Below, one piece after another: positions 25,572 through 34,952 of a stretch of DNA of 64,000 nucleotides. The first letter of the stretch is position 1. Each line of letters opens with the position of its first letter. The translations under genes were made by a program, and so were the position numbers. The DNA is from Flavobacteriales bacterium UBA6693 (lineage in GTDB: Bacteria > Bacteroidota > Bacteroidia > Flavobacteriales > Weeksellaceae): NCBI GenBank assembly GCA_002454815.1, contig DKJL01000010.1:262054-326053 (forward strand), written 5' to 3'. Below the pieces are notes generated by a model that searched no databases, had not been told where the DNA came from, and was given only the letters and a program-made list of their open reading frames with translations.

Positions 25572-27425
25572 ATGTGTGGAATTGTAGGATATACGGGCTT
25601 TCAGGATGCTTACGAAGTTGTGATCAACGGACTGAGAAGGCTCGAATACAGAGGCTATGACAGTGCGGGAATCGTGCTGGAAGGCGAAAATATGCCCTTT
25701 CAGGTTGCGAAAACCAAAGGTAAGGTAGATGATCTGGTGGCCATTTCGAAATCGCTTGCCGGTAAAACTAATGTTGGTATGGGACACACCAGATGGGCTA
25801 CGCACGGAATTCCGAGCGACAATAATTCGCACCCACATTTATCCAACAACGGTAAAATTGCACTGGTGCACAATGGTATCATCGAAAATTACGACACCAT
25901 CAAAACCATGCTTACCGAGAAAGGATTTACCTTTAAATCGGAAACGGACACTGAGGTACTCGTTAATCTTATCGAGTATGTAATGGACGTGAACAGCGAC
26001 TTCGATTTTCCGACCGCAGTGCGTTATGCGCTGAACGAAGTTTTCGGTGCGTATGCTATCACGGTGATGCACGACGATTTTCCGGGTCTTTTGGTCGTAG
26101 CGCGATTGGGCTCACCACTGGCGATCGGCTTGGGTCAAGATGAATATTTCATCGCTTCGGATGCTTCTCCTTTTGTAGAATTTACCAAAGAAGCGGTTTA
26201 TCTGGAGGAAGGTCACATGGCAACGATTTCGTTGGAAAACGGCGTCGACATCCGTAATATTAAAGACAATGTAAAAATCACCCCTGAAGTTCAGCAGCTT
26301 AAACTCAGTTTAGAGCAAATTGAAAAAGGAGGTTATGAACATTTTATGCTAAAAGAAATCTTCGAGCAACCAAAATCAATTCATGATACTTTGCGTGGCC
26401 GATTGCTGGTTGATGAGGGTATTATTAAAATGGCAGGCATTTGGGATCATCTCGAGCGTATCAGCCACGCACAGAAAATAACCATCATTGCCTGTGGAAC
26501 CTCTTGGCACGCCGGACTTATTGGCGAATATTTAATTGAAGAATTCGCACGCGTACCGGTAGAAGTAGAATATGCTTCCGAATTCCGATACAGAAATCCG
26601 ATCATCAGCGAGAAAGACGTGGTCATCGCGATTTCGCAATCCGGAGAAACAGCGGATACTATGGCTGCGATCAAAATGGCCAAAGAAAAAGGCGCATTTA
26701 TTTACGGAATCTGCAACGTGGTCGATTCTTCTATTTCACGAGTTACCGATGCCGGTTCTTACACGCATGCAGGACCCGAAATCGGTGTTGCTTCAACGAA
26801 AGCGTTTACGGCGCAGCTGACAATTTTATCGCTGATTGCTCTTAAGCTTGGTAAACACAATGGTAGCTTAAGCAACCAGGAATTCATGCGTTTGATTACT
26901 GAACTGGAAACGATCCCGCAAAAAGTTCAGGAAGTATTGGAAAACACGCACGAAATAACTCAGGAAATTGCCAAACATTTTGTCGATGCACAAAACTTCC
27001 TTTATCTGGGGCGCGGTTATAATTTCCCGGCTGCACTTGAAGGCGCATTAAAATTAAAGGAAATATCCTACATCCATGCAGAAGGTTATCCCGCTGCCGA
27101 AATGAAACACGGACCGATTGCCCTGATCGACGAAAATATGCCGATCGTGATTATCGCTCCGAAACAGGGACACTATGACAAAATAGTAAGTAACGTACAG
27201 GAAATCAAGGCGCGTAAAGGCCGCGTGATTGCCGTGGTGAACAAAGGAGACACGCAGGTAGCTTCGGTAGCAGATTATGTTATTGAGTTTCCGGAGACTT
27301 CAGAATGCTTCTCACCGATCGTGGCATCCGTGCCGTTACAGTTGCTCGCATACTACATCGCCGTGTATCGCGGTGCGAATGTCGACCAGCCCAGAAACTT
27401 AGCTAAATCTGTAACCGTAGAGTAA
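25572..27425 (+). CDS. glmS: glutamine-fructose-6-phosphate aminotransferase (isomerizing)
   Basis: Protein of 617 residues. The class II glutaminase domain begins MCGIVGYTG with nucleophile Cys2 and has GHTRWATHG and HNGIIENY; two SIS isomerase domains follow (IACGTSWHAGL, ISQSGETADTM; YLGRGYNFPAALEGALKLKE), with the C-terminal NLAKSVTVE tail that reaches the active site. It makes glucosamine-6-phosphate for peptidoglycan and LPS. Last gene of a run with the GT5-like and DUF4270 genes. Confidence 0.97.
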   Translation: MCGIVGYTGFQDAYEVVINGLRRLEYRGYDSAGIVLEGENMPFQVAKTKGKVDDLVAISKSLAGKTNVGMGHTRWATHGIPSDNNSHPHLSNNGKIALVHNGIIENYDTIKTMLTEKGFTFKSETDTEVLVNLIEYVMDVNSDFDFPTAVRYALNEVFGAYAITVMHDDFPGLLVVARLGSPLAIGLGQDEYFIASDASPFVEFTKEAVYLEEGHMATISLENGVDIRNIKDNVKITPEVQQLKLSLEQIEKGGYEHFMLKEIFEQPKSIHDTLRGRLLVDEGIIKMAGIWDHLERISHAQKITIIACGTSWHAGLIGEYLIEEFARVPVEVEYASEFRYRNPIISEKDVVIAISQSGETADTMAAIKMAKEKGAFIYGICNVVDSSISRVTDAGSYTHAGPEIGVASTKAFTAQLTILSLIALKLGKHNGSLSNQEFMRLITELETIPQKVQEVLENTHEITQEIAKHFVDAQNFLYLGRGYNFPAALEGALKLKEISYIHAEGYPAAEMKHGPIALIDENMPIVIIAPKQGHYDKIVSNVQEIKARKGRVIAVVNKGDTQVASVADYVIEFPETSECFSPIVASVPLQLLAYYIAVYRGANVDQPRNLAKSVTVE

Positions 27426-27534
27426 TTTATTACCCATAATAAAATATTACAAAGTATTTATCGTTTGTGAAATGTAAACGATAGTTATTTTGTTAAAAAA
27501 ATATATATTTACCCGCTTAACTTTAAAAAGTAGA

Positions 27535-28947
27535 ATGAAAAGAGTATTTCTTATAATCCTGTCAGCAACCATGGTCATGTCGTGTTCTAAACGCGGCGGT
27601 GCCAGCGCTGGCAAACCTGGCTCCAAAGGCGAACTGATTCCCAAAAGAGCTTCTAAATCATTTGTTGCCGAGCGTCCCTACGGCATGGTTGCCATCCCTG
27701 CAGGATCTTTTGTGATGGGACTGGCAGACCAGGATTTTACCAATACACCGGAAAAAGCACCACTAAAAACCGTAACGGTTGGTTCTTTTTTTATGGATGA
27801 AAGTGAGATTACCAATGCAGAATACCGCGTATTTATCGATTATGTACGCGATTCTGTTGTACGTACGCTTTTAGCTGAAGCAGCTGGCGACGGAGGTTCT
27901 GGAGGTAACGGTACTTCTATCGGCGACTTTGCTTACGCTTCCAAAAAAGCAGGCAACTCTAATGCTTACCAGGAATTTCTGGAATCTCAGGGCGGTCGCG
28001 ACGGTTATGACGAATCTAAAAAACTGGATTGGAGTGTGCCATTACGTTGGAAAACCTCCGATTATCCCGATGCTCAGTACGCAGAGATTCTGGAATCAGT
28101 TTATATTCCACAAGCGGAGCGAATCAATAACGAAAGACTTATCGATACAAGAAAACTGTTGTATTCTTATACGTGGGAAGACATGGAGTCTGCGGTTAAA
28201 GACAATTCCCGCGGTGCGAATTATTTAAAGAAAGAAAGTATCGCCGTGTATCCTGATACGACGGTATGGTTGAAAGATTTCAACTACGCGTATAACGAGC
28301 CGCTTTACGAAGGTTACTTTTGGCATACGGCGTTCAAGGAGTATCCGGTGGTAGGCGTAACCTGGGATCAGGCGCGGGCTTTCTGTAATTTCCGTTCGAA
28401 ATTAAAGTCGGACTTTAATGAATCTTTAAAAAAGAGAAAACAGAAACCCATGCCGTTCCGTTTGCCAACCGAAGCAGAGTGGGAATACGCGGCACGCGGT
28501 GGTAAAGAAAATGCTACATACCCGTGGGGCGGTCCTTACCTCCAGGATGACCGCGGCTGTTACCTTGCCAATTTTAAACCGAAACGTGGTAATTACATCG
28601 AGGATGAGAAAAAAGGAACTTACACCTATACTGCGCCCGTGAAGAAATTCCCTAAAAACGGTTTTGGTCTTTATGACATGGCAGGAAACGTTGCAGAATG
28701 GACAGAGTCTCCTTATAACAACGCTACTTACCAGTTTGCTTCTACATTAAATCCTAACCTGTCGAATCAGGCATATCGTGAACCGAAGAAAACTGTTCGT
28801 GGTGGTTCTTGGAAGGATATCGGCTACCTTCTTATGACCGGCTACCGCGATTACGAGCGAAAAGATTCTGCAAGAAGTTATATCGGTTTCCGTACCGTGC
28901 AGGATATTCCGGAAGGGACTGCGAAAATTAAAATCAAAACAAAATAA
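27535..28947 (+). CDS. gldK: gliding/T9SS lipoprotein GldK
   Basis: Protein of 470 residues. A lipoprotein signal (IILSATMVMSC, Cys17) is followed by a formylglycine-generating-enzyme/sulfatase-modifying (SUMF1) type domain: MVAIPAGSFVMG, MDESEITNAEYRVF, FRLPTEAEWEYAARGG, MAGNVAEWTESPY and VRGGSWKD. Homologues of GldK form the outer-membrane ring of the T9SS trans-envelope complex with GldN. ATG 27535 is chosen over an in-frame start 45 bases upstream because it starts the signal peptide. First of the gldK-L-M-N run. Confidence 0.95.
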   Translation: MKRVFLIILSATMVMSCSKRGGASAGKPGSKGELIPKRASKSFVAERPYGMVAIPAGSFVMGLADQDFTNTPEKAPLKTVTVGSFFMDESEITNAEYRVFIDYVRDSVVRTLLAEAAGDGGSGGNGTSIGDFAYASKKAGNSNAYQEFLESQGGRDGYDESKKLDWSVPLRWKTSDYPDAQYAEILESVYIPQAERINNERLIDTRKLLYSYTWEDMESAVKDNSRGANYLKKESIAVYPDTTVWLKDFNYAYNEPLYEGYFWHTAFKEYPVVGVTWDQARAFCNFRSKLKSDFNESLKKRKQKPMPFRLPTEAEWEYAARGGKENATYPWGGPYLQDDRGCYLANFKPKRGNYIEDEKKGTYTYTAPVKKFPKNGFGLYDMAGNVAEWTESPYNNATYQFASTLNPNLSNQAYREPKKTVRGGSWKDIGYLLMTGYRDYERKDSARSYIGFRTVQDIPEGTAKIKIKTK

Positions 28948-28978
28948 AACAACAATAACTTAAATACATTTAAAACTG

Positions 28979-29662
28979 ATGTTTAGAACAAAAGAAGGCA
29001 TATACAACTTCGTATATTCAATTGGAGCGGCAATCGTAATCCTTGGTGCATTATTCAAAATGACGCACTGGAGCATTGGCCCATTAACCGGAAACGTAAC
29101 GTTAGCAATTGGTTTGATTACCGAGGCGATTATTTTTACCATTTTCGCCTTTGACGCACCAAAATCTGAAGAAAGCTACGCCTGGGAAAATGTGTACCCT
29201 GAACTTTTGGACAAAGATGCTTTACCAGCAGCCCGCCCGGTAAATAACATGCAGCTTGCAGAAGTGAAAGAACTGGAAGTTTCACTTTCTGATAAACTGG
29301 ACAAAATGTTGGCAGACGCAAAACTGGATGTAAACCTATTTGAAAGACTCCGCACAGGAATCGACAAATTTTCGACGTCTGTAGATCAAATTAACCAAAC
29401 AGTTGATGTTACCGGATCTACCCAAAAATATAATGACCAGCTAATGCTGGCGGCAAGTCATCTGGAAAGCATGAATGCTCTATACGCACTACAGCTTGAG
29501 CATGGAAAAACGCAGACGGAGTACAGCAAGAAATATGTGCAGGATATGCAGCGATCTGCGGAGCATTCTGCCAGATTTAATGAAGAATTAGCGGGATTAA
29601 CGTCTAACCTTAATAATCTTAACCGAGTGTACGGCGGCATGCTGAGCGCCATGAAGTCTTAA
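28979..29662 (+). CDS. gldL: T9SS motor protein GldL
   Basis: Protein of 227 residues with two transmembrane helices near the N-terminus (~10-30 and ~38-58; KMTHWSIGPLTGN lies between), then a cytoplasmic tail rich in helix-forming residues. The Lys and Glu in or near the helices fit the proton-pathway residues of the GldL5-GldM2 rotary motor that powers T9SS and gliding. Confidence 0.95.
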   Translation: MFRTKEGIYNFVYSIGAAIVILGALFKMTHWSIGPLTGNVTLAIGLITEAIIFTIFAFDAPKSEESYAWENVYPELLDKDALPAARPVNNMQLAEVKELEVSLSDKLDKMLADAKLDVNLFERLRTGIDKFSTSVDQINQTVDVTGSTQKYNDQLMLAASHLESMNALYALQLEHGKTQTEYSKKYVQDMQRSAEHSARFNEELAGLTSNLNNLNRVYGGMLSAMKS

Positions 29663-29712
29663 TTCCTTTCCATTAATTAAAATTTATAATTATCAACAAA
29701 ATTTACTAAGAA

Positions 29713-31272
29713 ATGGCACAGGGAAAACAGACGCCTCGTCAGAAGATGATCAACCTGATGTATCTGGTTTTTATCGCGATGCTTGCGATGCAGATCGACC
29801 AGGAAATCATCCGTTCTTACAGAGATACCACCGGATCGTTGGAAGAAACAAGAACACTGACGGAAAATAACAACAGTATATTCAAGCAGACTTTGCAGGC
29901 GAAAGCCGACAATACGCCGGAAACATTTCAGGCGCCTTTGGAGCGTTATTTGGGCTTGGAGCAGAGAGCAAACGATGTGGTAAGCACCATCGAAGCGTTA
30001 AAAACTGAACTCAGCAAAGAAGCGGAATATGATGCTTCACTGGAAATTCAGGAAAGTTTTGCTTCTTTGAATAATACAGAGCCTTCTACAGCGATTTTCT
30101 TTGAGAAAGGCGACGAAAATACACCTTCGAAAAAATCTCAGGATTTAAAAGCAAAGATCGAAGGTTTCAAATCGTATGTTACACAAACTTTCGGCAGCAA
30201 CAATCTGATGAAGGAAGTGGTTGCGCGAACAAACCAACAAATGGCAACAGAGTTTAAAACACCACGAAATGGCAAGAACTGGTTACAGTACAAATTTTAC
30301 AATCAGCCACTAATTGCAGCTTTATCAAATTTAGAAGTGATCCAGTCTTCCGTTCGCGGAATTCAGGGTGACGCTTTATCGGTGATGCTTCAGGAAAAAG
30401 TGGATGCCGACATTAAATTTGATGCCTATCAGGCAATCGTTTCCGCACCAACCATCGTTGTTCAGGGAGAGCCTGCACAAGGTAAAGTTGCGATTGGAAA
30501 CTACTCCAGCAATGTTCCGGGATTATCGATGCCGGGCCTTACCGTACAGAACGGTCAGGGAGTTCGAAATCTTGATACCGGTTCTTTAGGTCAAAAATCA
30601 TTTAGCGGCAAAATTTCATTCACCGATGTTAACGGAAAAGAGATCCCGCTCACTTATAACCATACGTATGAAGTAATTGCCGGTGCGCAGGAACTTAAAG
30701 CGCAAAAAGGCGCAATCGTTACAGCTGATAAGATGAATGTCTTATACCGCGGATTGCCGAATCCAATTTCAGGTTCTATTTTGGGCGCAAACATGTCCGG
30801 AATTTCACTGTCTGCAGCTGGCGCTTCTGTGAGCGGTGGTGGCGGAAAATGGACCGTGACTCCTGGGGGCGGAAGTACCGTGACATTGACAATTTCAGGA
30901 AAAGATCCGAAAGGAGGAACCATTTCGCAGGCATTCCCGTTCCGAATCAAAAATGTTCCACCGCCGGTGGGCATGATTCAGGGCAAAACGGTGGTTTCCA
31001 TGCCGGCTTCGTCGATCCCAAATCAGCACGTAAGTGCAGATATGCCGGATTTCGATTTCCCGGTTTCATTTACCGTAAACAGTTTTATGTTTAAAGTTCC
31101 CGGAAAAGCGGCAATGCAGGTGAATGGTAACTCATTAAGTTCGGTTGCGAACCTTACCAAGTCACTTCGAAACGGCGATATTGCCTACGTGTTCAATATC
31201 CAGGCCTCTGCAAGCGGACTGGGTGGACAGGCACTGAAGCAGATTCCGCCGGTCGTAATAAACGTTCAATAA
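29713..31272 (+). CDS. gldM: T9SS motor protein GldM
   Basis: Protein of 519 residues. The conserved N-terminus (KQTPRQKMINLMYLVFIAMLAMQI) is a single inner-membrane helix inserted in GldL, followed by a long periplasmic part with a helical domain and several Ig-like domains (for example VVQGEPAQGKVAIGNYS and the Gly-rich SGGGGKWTVTPGGG linker). It spans the periplasm and couples the motor to the GldK/GldN ring. Confidence 0.95.
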   Translation: MAQGKQTPRQKMINLMYLVFIAMLAMQIDQEIIRSYRDTTGSLEETRTLTENNNSIFKQTLQAKADNTPETFQAPLERYLGLEQRANDVVSTIEALKTELSKEAEYDASLEIQESFASLNNTEPSTAIFFEKGDENTPSKKSQDLKAKIEGFKSYVTQTFGSNNLMKEVVARTNQQMATEFKTPRNGKNWLQYKFYNQPLIAALSNLEVIQSSVRGIQGDALSVMLQEKVDADIKFDAYQAIVSAPTIVVQGEPAQGKVAIGNYSSNVPGLSMPGLTVQNGQGVRNLDTGSLGQKSFSGKISFTDVNGKEIPLTYNHTYEVIAGAQELKAQKGAIVTADKMNVLYRGLPNPISGSILGANMSGISLSAAGASVSGGGGKWTVTPGGGSTVTLTISGKDPKGGTISQAFPFRIKNVPPPVGMIQGKTVVSMPASSIPNQHVSADMPDFDFPVSFTVNSFMFKVPGKAAMQVNGNSLSSVANLTKSLRNGDIAYVFNIQASASGLGGQALKQIPPVVINVQ

Positions 31273-31314
31273 TTGCGTTACAGATAATATAGCTGTTCAG
31301 TAAAAAAATTAACA

Positions 31315-32379
31315 ATGAGAAAAATCATATTCGTACTCGCGGCCTGCAGCTTTATGGCGGTTGGTGCGCAAACGAAGAAACGGACAAAGGCGAAACCAAA
31401 GACAAAGGTGACAGCGCCCGCTCCCGAACCCGAAGTTGAACAGGTAGCAGAAGTTCCCGTTGCAACAGAACCTGAGGTAGTGGATGAGCCGATTACTTCG
31501 ATGTCAATACTTAATGCCAAGTCACCAGAGTCCTTCAGAAAATACCGCGATCTTAATTTGATCAAGCAAGGTGACTCGTTGGTTTCCAACAAAATTACTC
31601 CGCTGAAATACGGTTTTATCGAAGATAAAGACGTCCTGAAAAGTATGGTCGTTTGGGAAATCATCGATATGAACGATAAAATAAATCAGCCTTTCTACCA
31701 TAATGGAGACGGCCTGGTTTCTGCCAATCGCTCGCTTTATCAACTTTTGTTTGATGCCATCAACGACGGCCGTATTACAGAAGTGTATGATGACGAACTC
31801 TTCATGACGCGTCTGCAGCCGGATGCGATCCAGGCACGTATCAAAAATGCCGTGCTGAGTGATGCCGGTATCGACCGACTGAATGAGAGCGGAAGCTTGA
31901 CAGAAGACGAAAAGCGCGAATTTACGAACGTTTACGAAACGAAAACCGAAAACGTAAAAGTGCTGAAGATTAAAGGAATGTGGTATATCGACCGTCGCGA
32001 CAGCCAGATGAAATATCGTTTGCTTGGTATCGCTGCGATGGGTCAGGATCCCTCCACCATGGGACAGTATGGCCCGGACGGCCAGCCGCTTGCGTCAAGA
32101 GACGAGCTGATCGACCTGTTCTGGGTTTATTATCCGGATGCGCGTGAGGTTCTAGCTAATGCCATAGTGTTTAACAATAAAAACCTGGCATCTGATCTCA
32201 GTTTTGATGATTTGCTGAATGCGAGACGTTTTTCAACGGTTATCTACAAATCGGATAATGGCCTTGGCAACGGGATTATCAAAGATTACATTCCCGAAGA
32301 TGCCGATGCGCAACTTGAAGAAAGTGAGCGTATCAAAGCGCAGATTTTGCAAATGGAAAATGACATGTGGAATTACTAG
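31315..32379 (+). CDS. gldN: T9SS ring protein GldN
   Basis: Protein of 354 residues with a signal peptide (cleavage near 20, GAQTKK), a low-complexity Lys/Pro/Glu/Val stretch (~20-62), and a GldN/PorN core: ITPLKYGFIEDKDVLKSMVVWE, NVKVLKIKGMWYIDRR, LIDLFWVYYPDAREVL. GldN pairs with GldK in the periplasmic ring. Terminator 24 bases after the stop; last of the gld run. Confidence 0.95.
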   Translation: MRKIIFVLAACSFMAVGAQTKKRTKAKPKTKVTAPAPEPEVEQVAEVPVATEPEVVDEPITSMSILNAKSPESFRKYRDLNLIKQGDSLVSNKITPLKYGFIEDKDVLKSMVVWEIIDMNDKINQPFYHNGDGLVSANRSLYQLLFDAINDGRITEVYDDELFMTRLQPDAIQARIKNAVLSDAGIDRLNESGSLTEDEKREFTNVYETKTENVKVLKIKGMWYIDRRDSQMKYRLLGIAAMGQDPSTMGQYGPDGQPLASRDELIDLFWVYYPDAREVLANAIVFNNKNLASDLSFDDLLNARRFSTVIYKSDNGLGNGIIKDYIPEDADAQLEESERIKAQILQMENDMWNY

Positions 32380-32402
32380 ATGTTTTTTTCTTTAACTAAA
32401 TT

Positions 32403-32435
32403 AAACCTGAGTAAATTTGCTCAGGTTTTTTTGTA
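32403..32435 (+). terminator. Terminator after gldN
   Basis: AAACCTGAG / CTCAGGTTT hairpin followed by a run of T. Confidence 0.8.
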
Positions 32436-32455
32436 AAAAAACTTTGAAAAGTTAA

Positions 32456-33520
32456 ATGAGCGAAATGAAAGAGATTGATTATATTATTGTTGGTGACGGT
32501 TTTGCGGCGATGTTTTTCGCCCACCAGCTGATAATGAACGAAAAAAAGTTTATCCTGTTTTCAGTCCGGGAAAATTCAGCGTCGACAATATCGGCGGGAA
32601 TTGTAAATCCCGTGGTTTTAAAGAAATTCACAACTTTCTGGTTGGCGGAAGAACAGATTGCTAACCTTTCCAAAATCATGCTTGAAATAGAAAGTTATAC
32701 CGGTAATAATTTTCTGCTTGAAGAAAATATTTATCGCATTTTTCACGATCAAAATGAACAGAGGCTTTGGCAAAAGAAAGTAGAAACTGACGAGTTGCGG
32801 CCTTTTTTGGATCCATCACCGAAACACCTTTCGGGAGTCTGCAATAACTTCGGTGCGGGGCGCGTAAGTCATTCGGCGCGTGTCAATGTAACTGAATTTT
32901 TCGCCGGTTTAAGAAAATATTTAAAAGAGAAAAATCAACTTATTGAGGAGAAGTTTGATTACGATCGATTGAAAGGAAATGTCTACGCAGATTTTCATTT
33001 TAAACAAATCGTCTTCTGTGAGGGAATGGGAGTACGGGAAAACCCTTACTTTAAAAACATTCCGCTGGTTCCGAACAAGGGACATCATCTCACGGTCCGT
33101 TTAAATAAATCGCTGGCGACTCTCGCGACAGTAAAGAAAAAACATTTTTTATTTGCTGTGAATGATGGTCGATATTATTACGGCGGAACCTACGATCCGA
33201 AACCGAGATTGGACGAAATTGATGAAGACGCGGTGGAACAATTGTACGAAGGTTTATCCGAATTTTACAAAGAAGGTTTTCAGGTAGAAAAGGTGAGCTA
33301 TGGATTCAGACCTACTGTTGGTGACCGTCGCCCGATAGTTGGCGCACATCCGAAATACAGCAGCTATTTCGTGTTGAATGGTCTGGGTGCGCGTGGCGTG
33401 CTGAATGGTTCTTACTTCGCCAAGATGCTTTTTAACAGCATCGAAAATGGAACTGATTTGCCAAAAGAAGTAGAGGTACGGCGTTTCAGGGATTTATTAC
33501 TGACGAATGATAACAAATAA
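32456..33520 (+). CDS. FAD-dependent oxidoreductase (DAO-like)
   Basis: Protein of 354 residues of the D-amino-acid-oxidase-like FAD family. The N-terminal dinucleotide-binding strand is DYIIVGDGFAAMFFAHQL (GxGxxA variant), followed by STISAGIVNPVV; the C-terminal FAD region YGFRPTVGDRRPIVG and a VLNGLGARGVLNG block are intact. Substrate unknown; members oxidise amines or amino acids, or a glycine-oxidase-like substrate. It follows gldN after a terminator, so it probably has a separate transcript. Confidence 0.87.
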   Translation: MSEMKEIDYIIVGDGFAAMFFAHQLIMNEKKFILFSVRENSASTISAGIVNPVVLKKFTTFWLAEEQIANLSKIMLEIESYTGNNFLLEENIYRIFHDQNEQRLWQKKVETDELRPFLDPSPKHLSGVCNNFGAGRVSHSARVNVTEFFAGLRKYLKEKNQLIEEKFDYDRLKGNVYADFHFKQIVFCEGMGVRENPYFKNIPLVPNKGHHLTVRLNKSLATLATVKKKHFLFAVNDGRYYYGGTYDPKPRLDEIDEDAVEQLYEGLSEFYKEGFQVEKVSYGFRPTVGDRRPIVGAHPKYSSYFVLNGLGARGVLNGSYFAKMLFNSIENGTDLPKEVEVRRFRDLLLTNDNK

Positions 33521-33534
33521 TTTCACTCAAAAAA

Positions 33535-33562
33535 AAATCCACTGTGTACAGTGGATTTTTTT
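33535..33562. terminator. Bidirectional terminator
   Basis: AAATCCACTG / CAGTGGATTT with a 4-base loop, A-run before and T-run after, between convergent genes. Confidence 0.85.
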
Positions 33563-33570
33563 ATTTTGCT

Positions 33571-34737
33571 TTATTTCCAAGGATCAAGCACGACCTTCAC
33601 ACAGCCATCTTCTTTTTTCTCAAAAATTTCATAGCCCTTAGCAACTTCGTCAATCGACATACGGTGGGTAATAATGTCGTCTAAAACAATTTTGCCGTCT
33701 TTTACGACGCCGAGAAGTTCATCAATAATCGCCTGAACCGGTGCTTGCCCAGCTTGTATTCTCAATCCTTTGTCGAAGATTTGCCCCAGTTTAAAATTGT
33801 CGTAATTATAAGGATAAACCCCAAGAATTGAGACTTTTCCACCGCGGCGCACCGCACTGAAACAAGCTTCAACCACTTTGATGGATCCTTTTTCAAAATT
33901 AATTACTGCCTTGGCACGGTCCACCAGATTACGGTCGGGCTCAAAACCCACCGCGTCGATGCAGATGTCGGCTCCACGACCGTCGGTCATATCGCGAATC
34001 TCGTCGACCACGTCATCAGCGTCTTTCCATAGAATAGTTTCACAGCCGGTTAATTTTTTAATCTGATCCAGGCGGTACTGAACAGTATCAACCACGATAA
34101 CTTTACCGGCATTTTTCAGAATGGCACTTTTCGCGGCCATACTTCCTACAGGTCCTGCGCCGAAAATTGCAACACTTTCTCCGCCTTTTAGATCTGCCCA
34201 CATAATGCCCGTGTAGCCCGTAGGAAAAATATCGGTGAGAAACAAAACCTGCTCATCAGTAAGGTTGTCCGGAACTACACGCGGCCCAAAATCGCCGTAG
34301 GGAACACGGACATACTGCGCCTGTCCGCCATCGTAACCTCCATACAAATCGGTGTAGCCAAACATGCCGCCACCTTTTTCCGTTAGGATGCCGCCCTCCG
34401 GACCATACATTTCTTCGTTACTGTGCTCGCACGCGCTGGGCAAATCGTGATTACAGAAAAAACAGTGACCACATGCGATAGGAAACGGAACAACGACGCG
34501 GTCGCCCACGCGAAGATTTTTTACATCGCTGCCTACTTCTTCTACAATACCCATAAATTCATGGCCCATTACCATTGGCCGCGGCTGCGGAATTCCGCCT
34601 CGGTACATGTGCAAATCGCTCCCGCAGATGGCGGTAGCCGTAACTTTCAGAATGATGTCTGACGCATCTTTGATTTTTGGATCATCTACAGTATCACAGG
34701 TGATTTTTCCCGGACCGTGAATAACAGCTGCTTTCAT
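33571..34737 (-). CDS. zinc-dependent alcohol dehydrogenase (formaldehyde-dehydrogenase-like)
   Basis: Protein of 388 residues of the medium-chain dehydrogenase family. Catalytic-zinc residues are in AICGSDLHMYRG (Cys~38) and MGHEFMGIVEE (His~60, Glu~61); structural-zinc cysteines in CGHCFFCNHDLPSAC. The Rossmann motif GAGPVGSMAAKSA is near 190. The long loop after the structural zinc and overall length resemble glutathione-independent formaldehyde dehydrogenases and related proteins. Alcohol or aldehyde substrate unknown. Monocistronic. Confidence 0.9.
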   Translation of the reverse strand: MKAAVIHGPGKITCDTVDDPKIKDASDIILKVTATAICGSDLHMYRGGIPQPRPMVMGHEFMGIVEEVGSDVKNLRVGDRVVVPFPIACGHCFFCNHDLPSACEHSNEEMYGPEGGILTEKGGGMFGYTDLYGGYDGGQAQYVRVPYGDFGPRVVPDNLTDEQVLFLTDIFPTGYTGIMWADLKGGESVAIFGAGPVGSMAAKSAILKNAGKVIVVDTVQYRLDQIKKLTGCETILWKDADDVVDEIRDMTDGRGADICIDAVGFEPDRNLVDRAKAVINFEKGSIKVVEACFSAVRRGGKVSILGVYPYNYDNFKLGQIFDKGLRIQAGQAPVQAIIDELLGVVKDGKIVLDDIITHRMSIDEVAKGYEIFEKKEDGCVKVVLDPWK

Positions 34738-34872
34738 AAAATTTTATGTTTTGGATTTAGCTTTGGAAAACAGCAAATCATCAGCCATCTCCGGCGGCTT
34801 TTTTGCCAAAAAATCATAAAATTTCAACGTCAGAGACGAGAAACGAGACGTTATAAATGTATATTTAAATGA

Positions 34873-34895
34873 AAAAACCCCGCTTAAATGGCGGG
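34873..34895 (-). terminator. Terminator after SPFH gene
   Basis: Read on the minus strand: CCCGC / GCGGG stem with a 7-base loop followed by a T-run, 58 bases after the SPFH stop. Confidence 0.7.
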
Positions 34896-34952
34896 AAGTT
34901 ATTGTAAAGTAGATTACTATTTTACAAATAAATTAATAAGCAGAAATTGACG

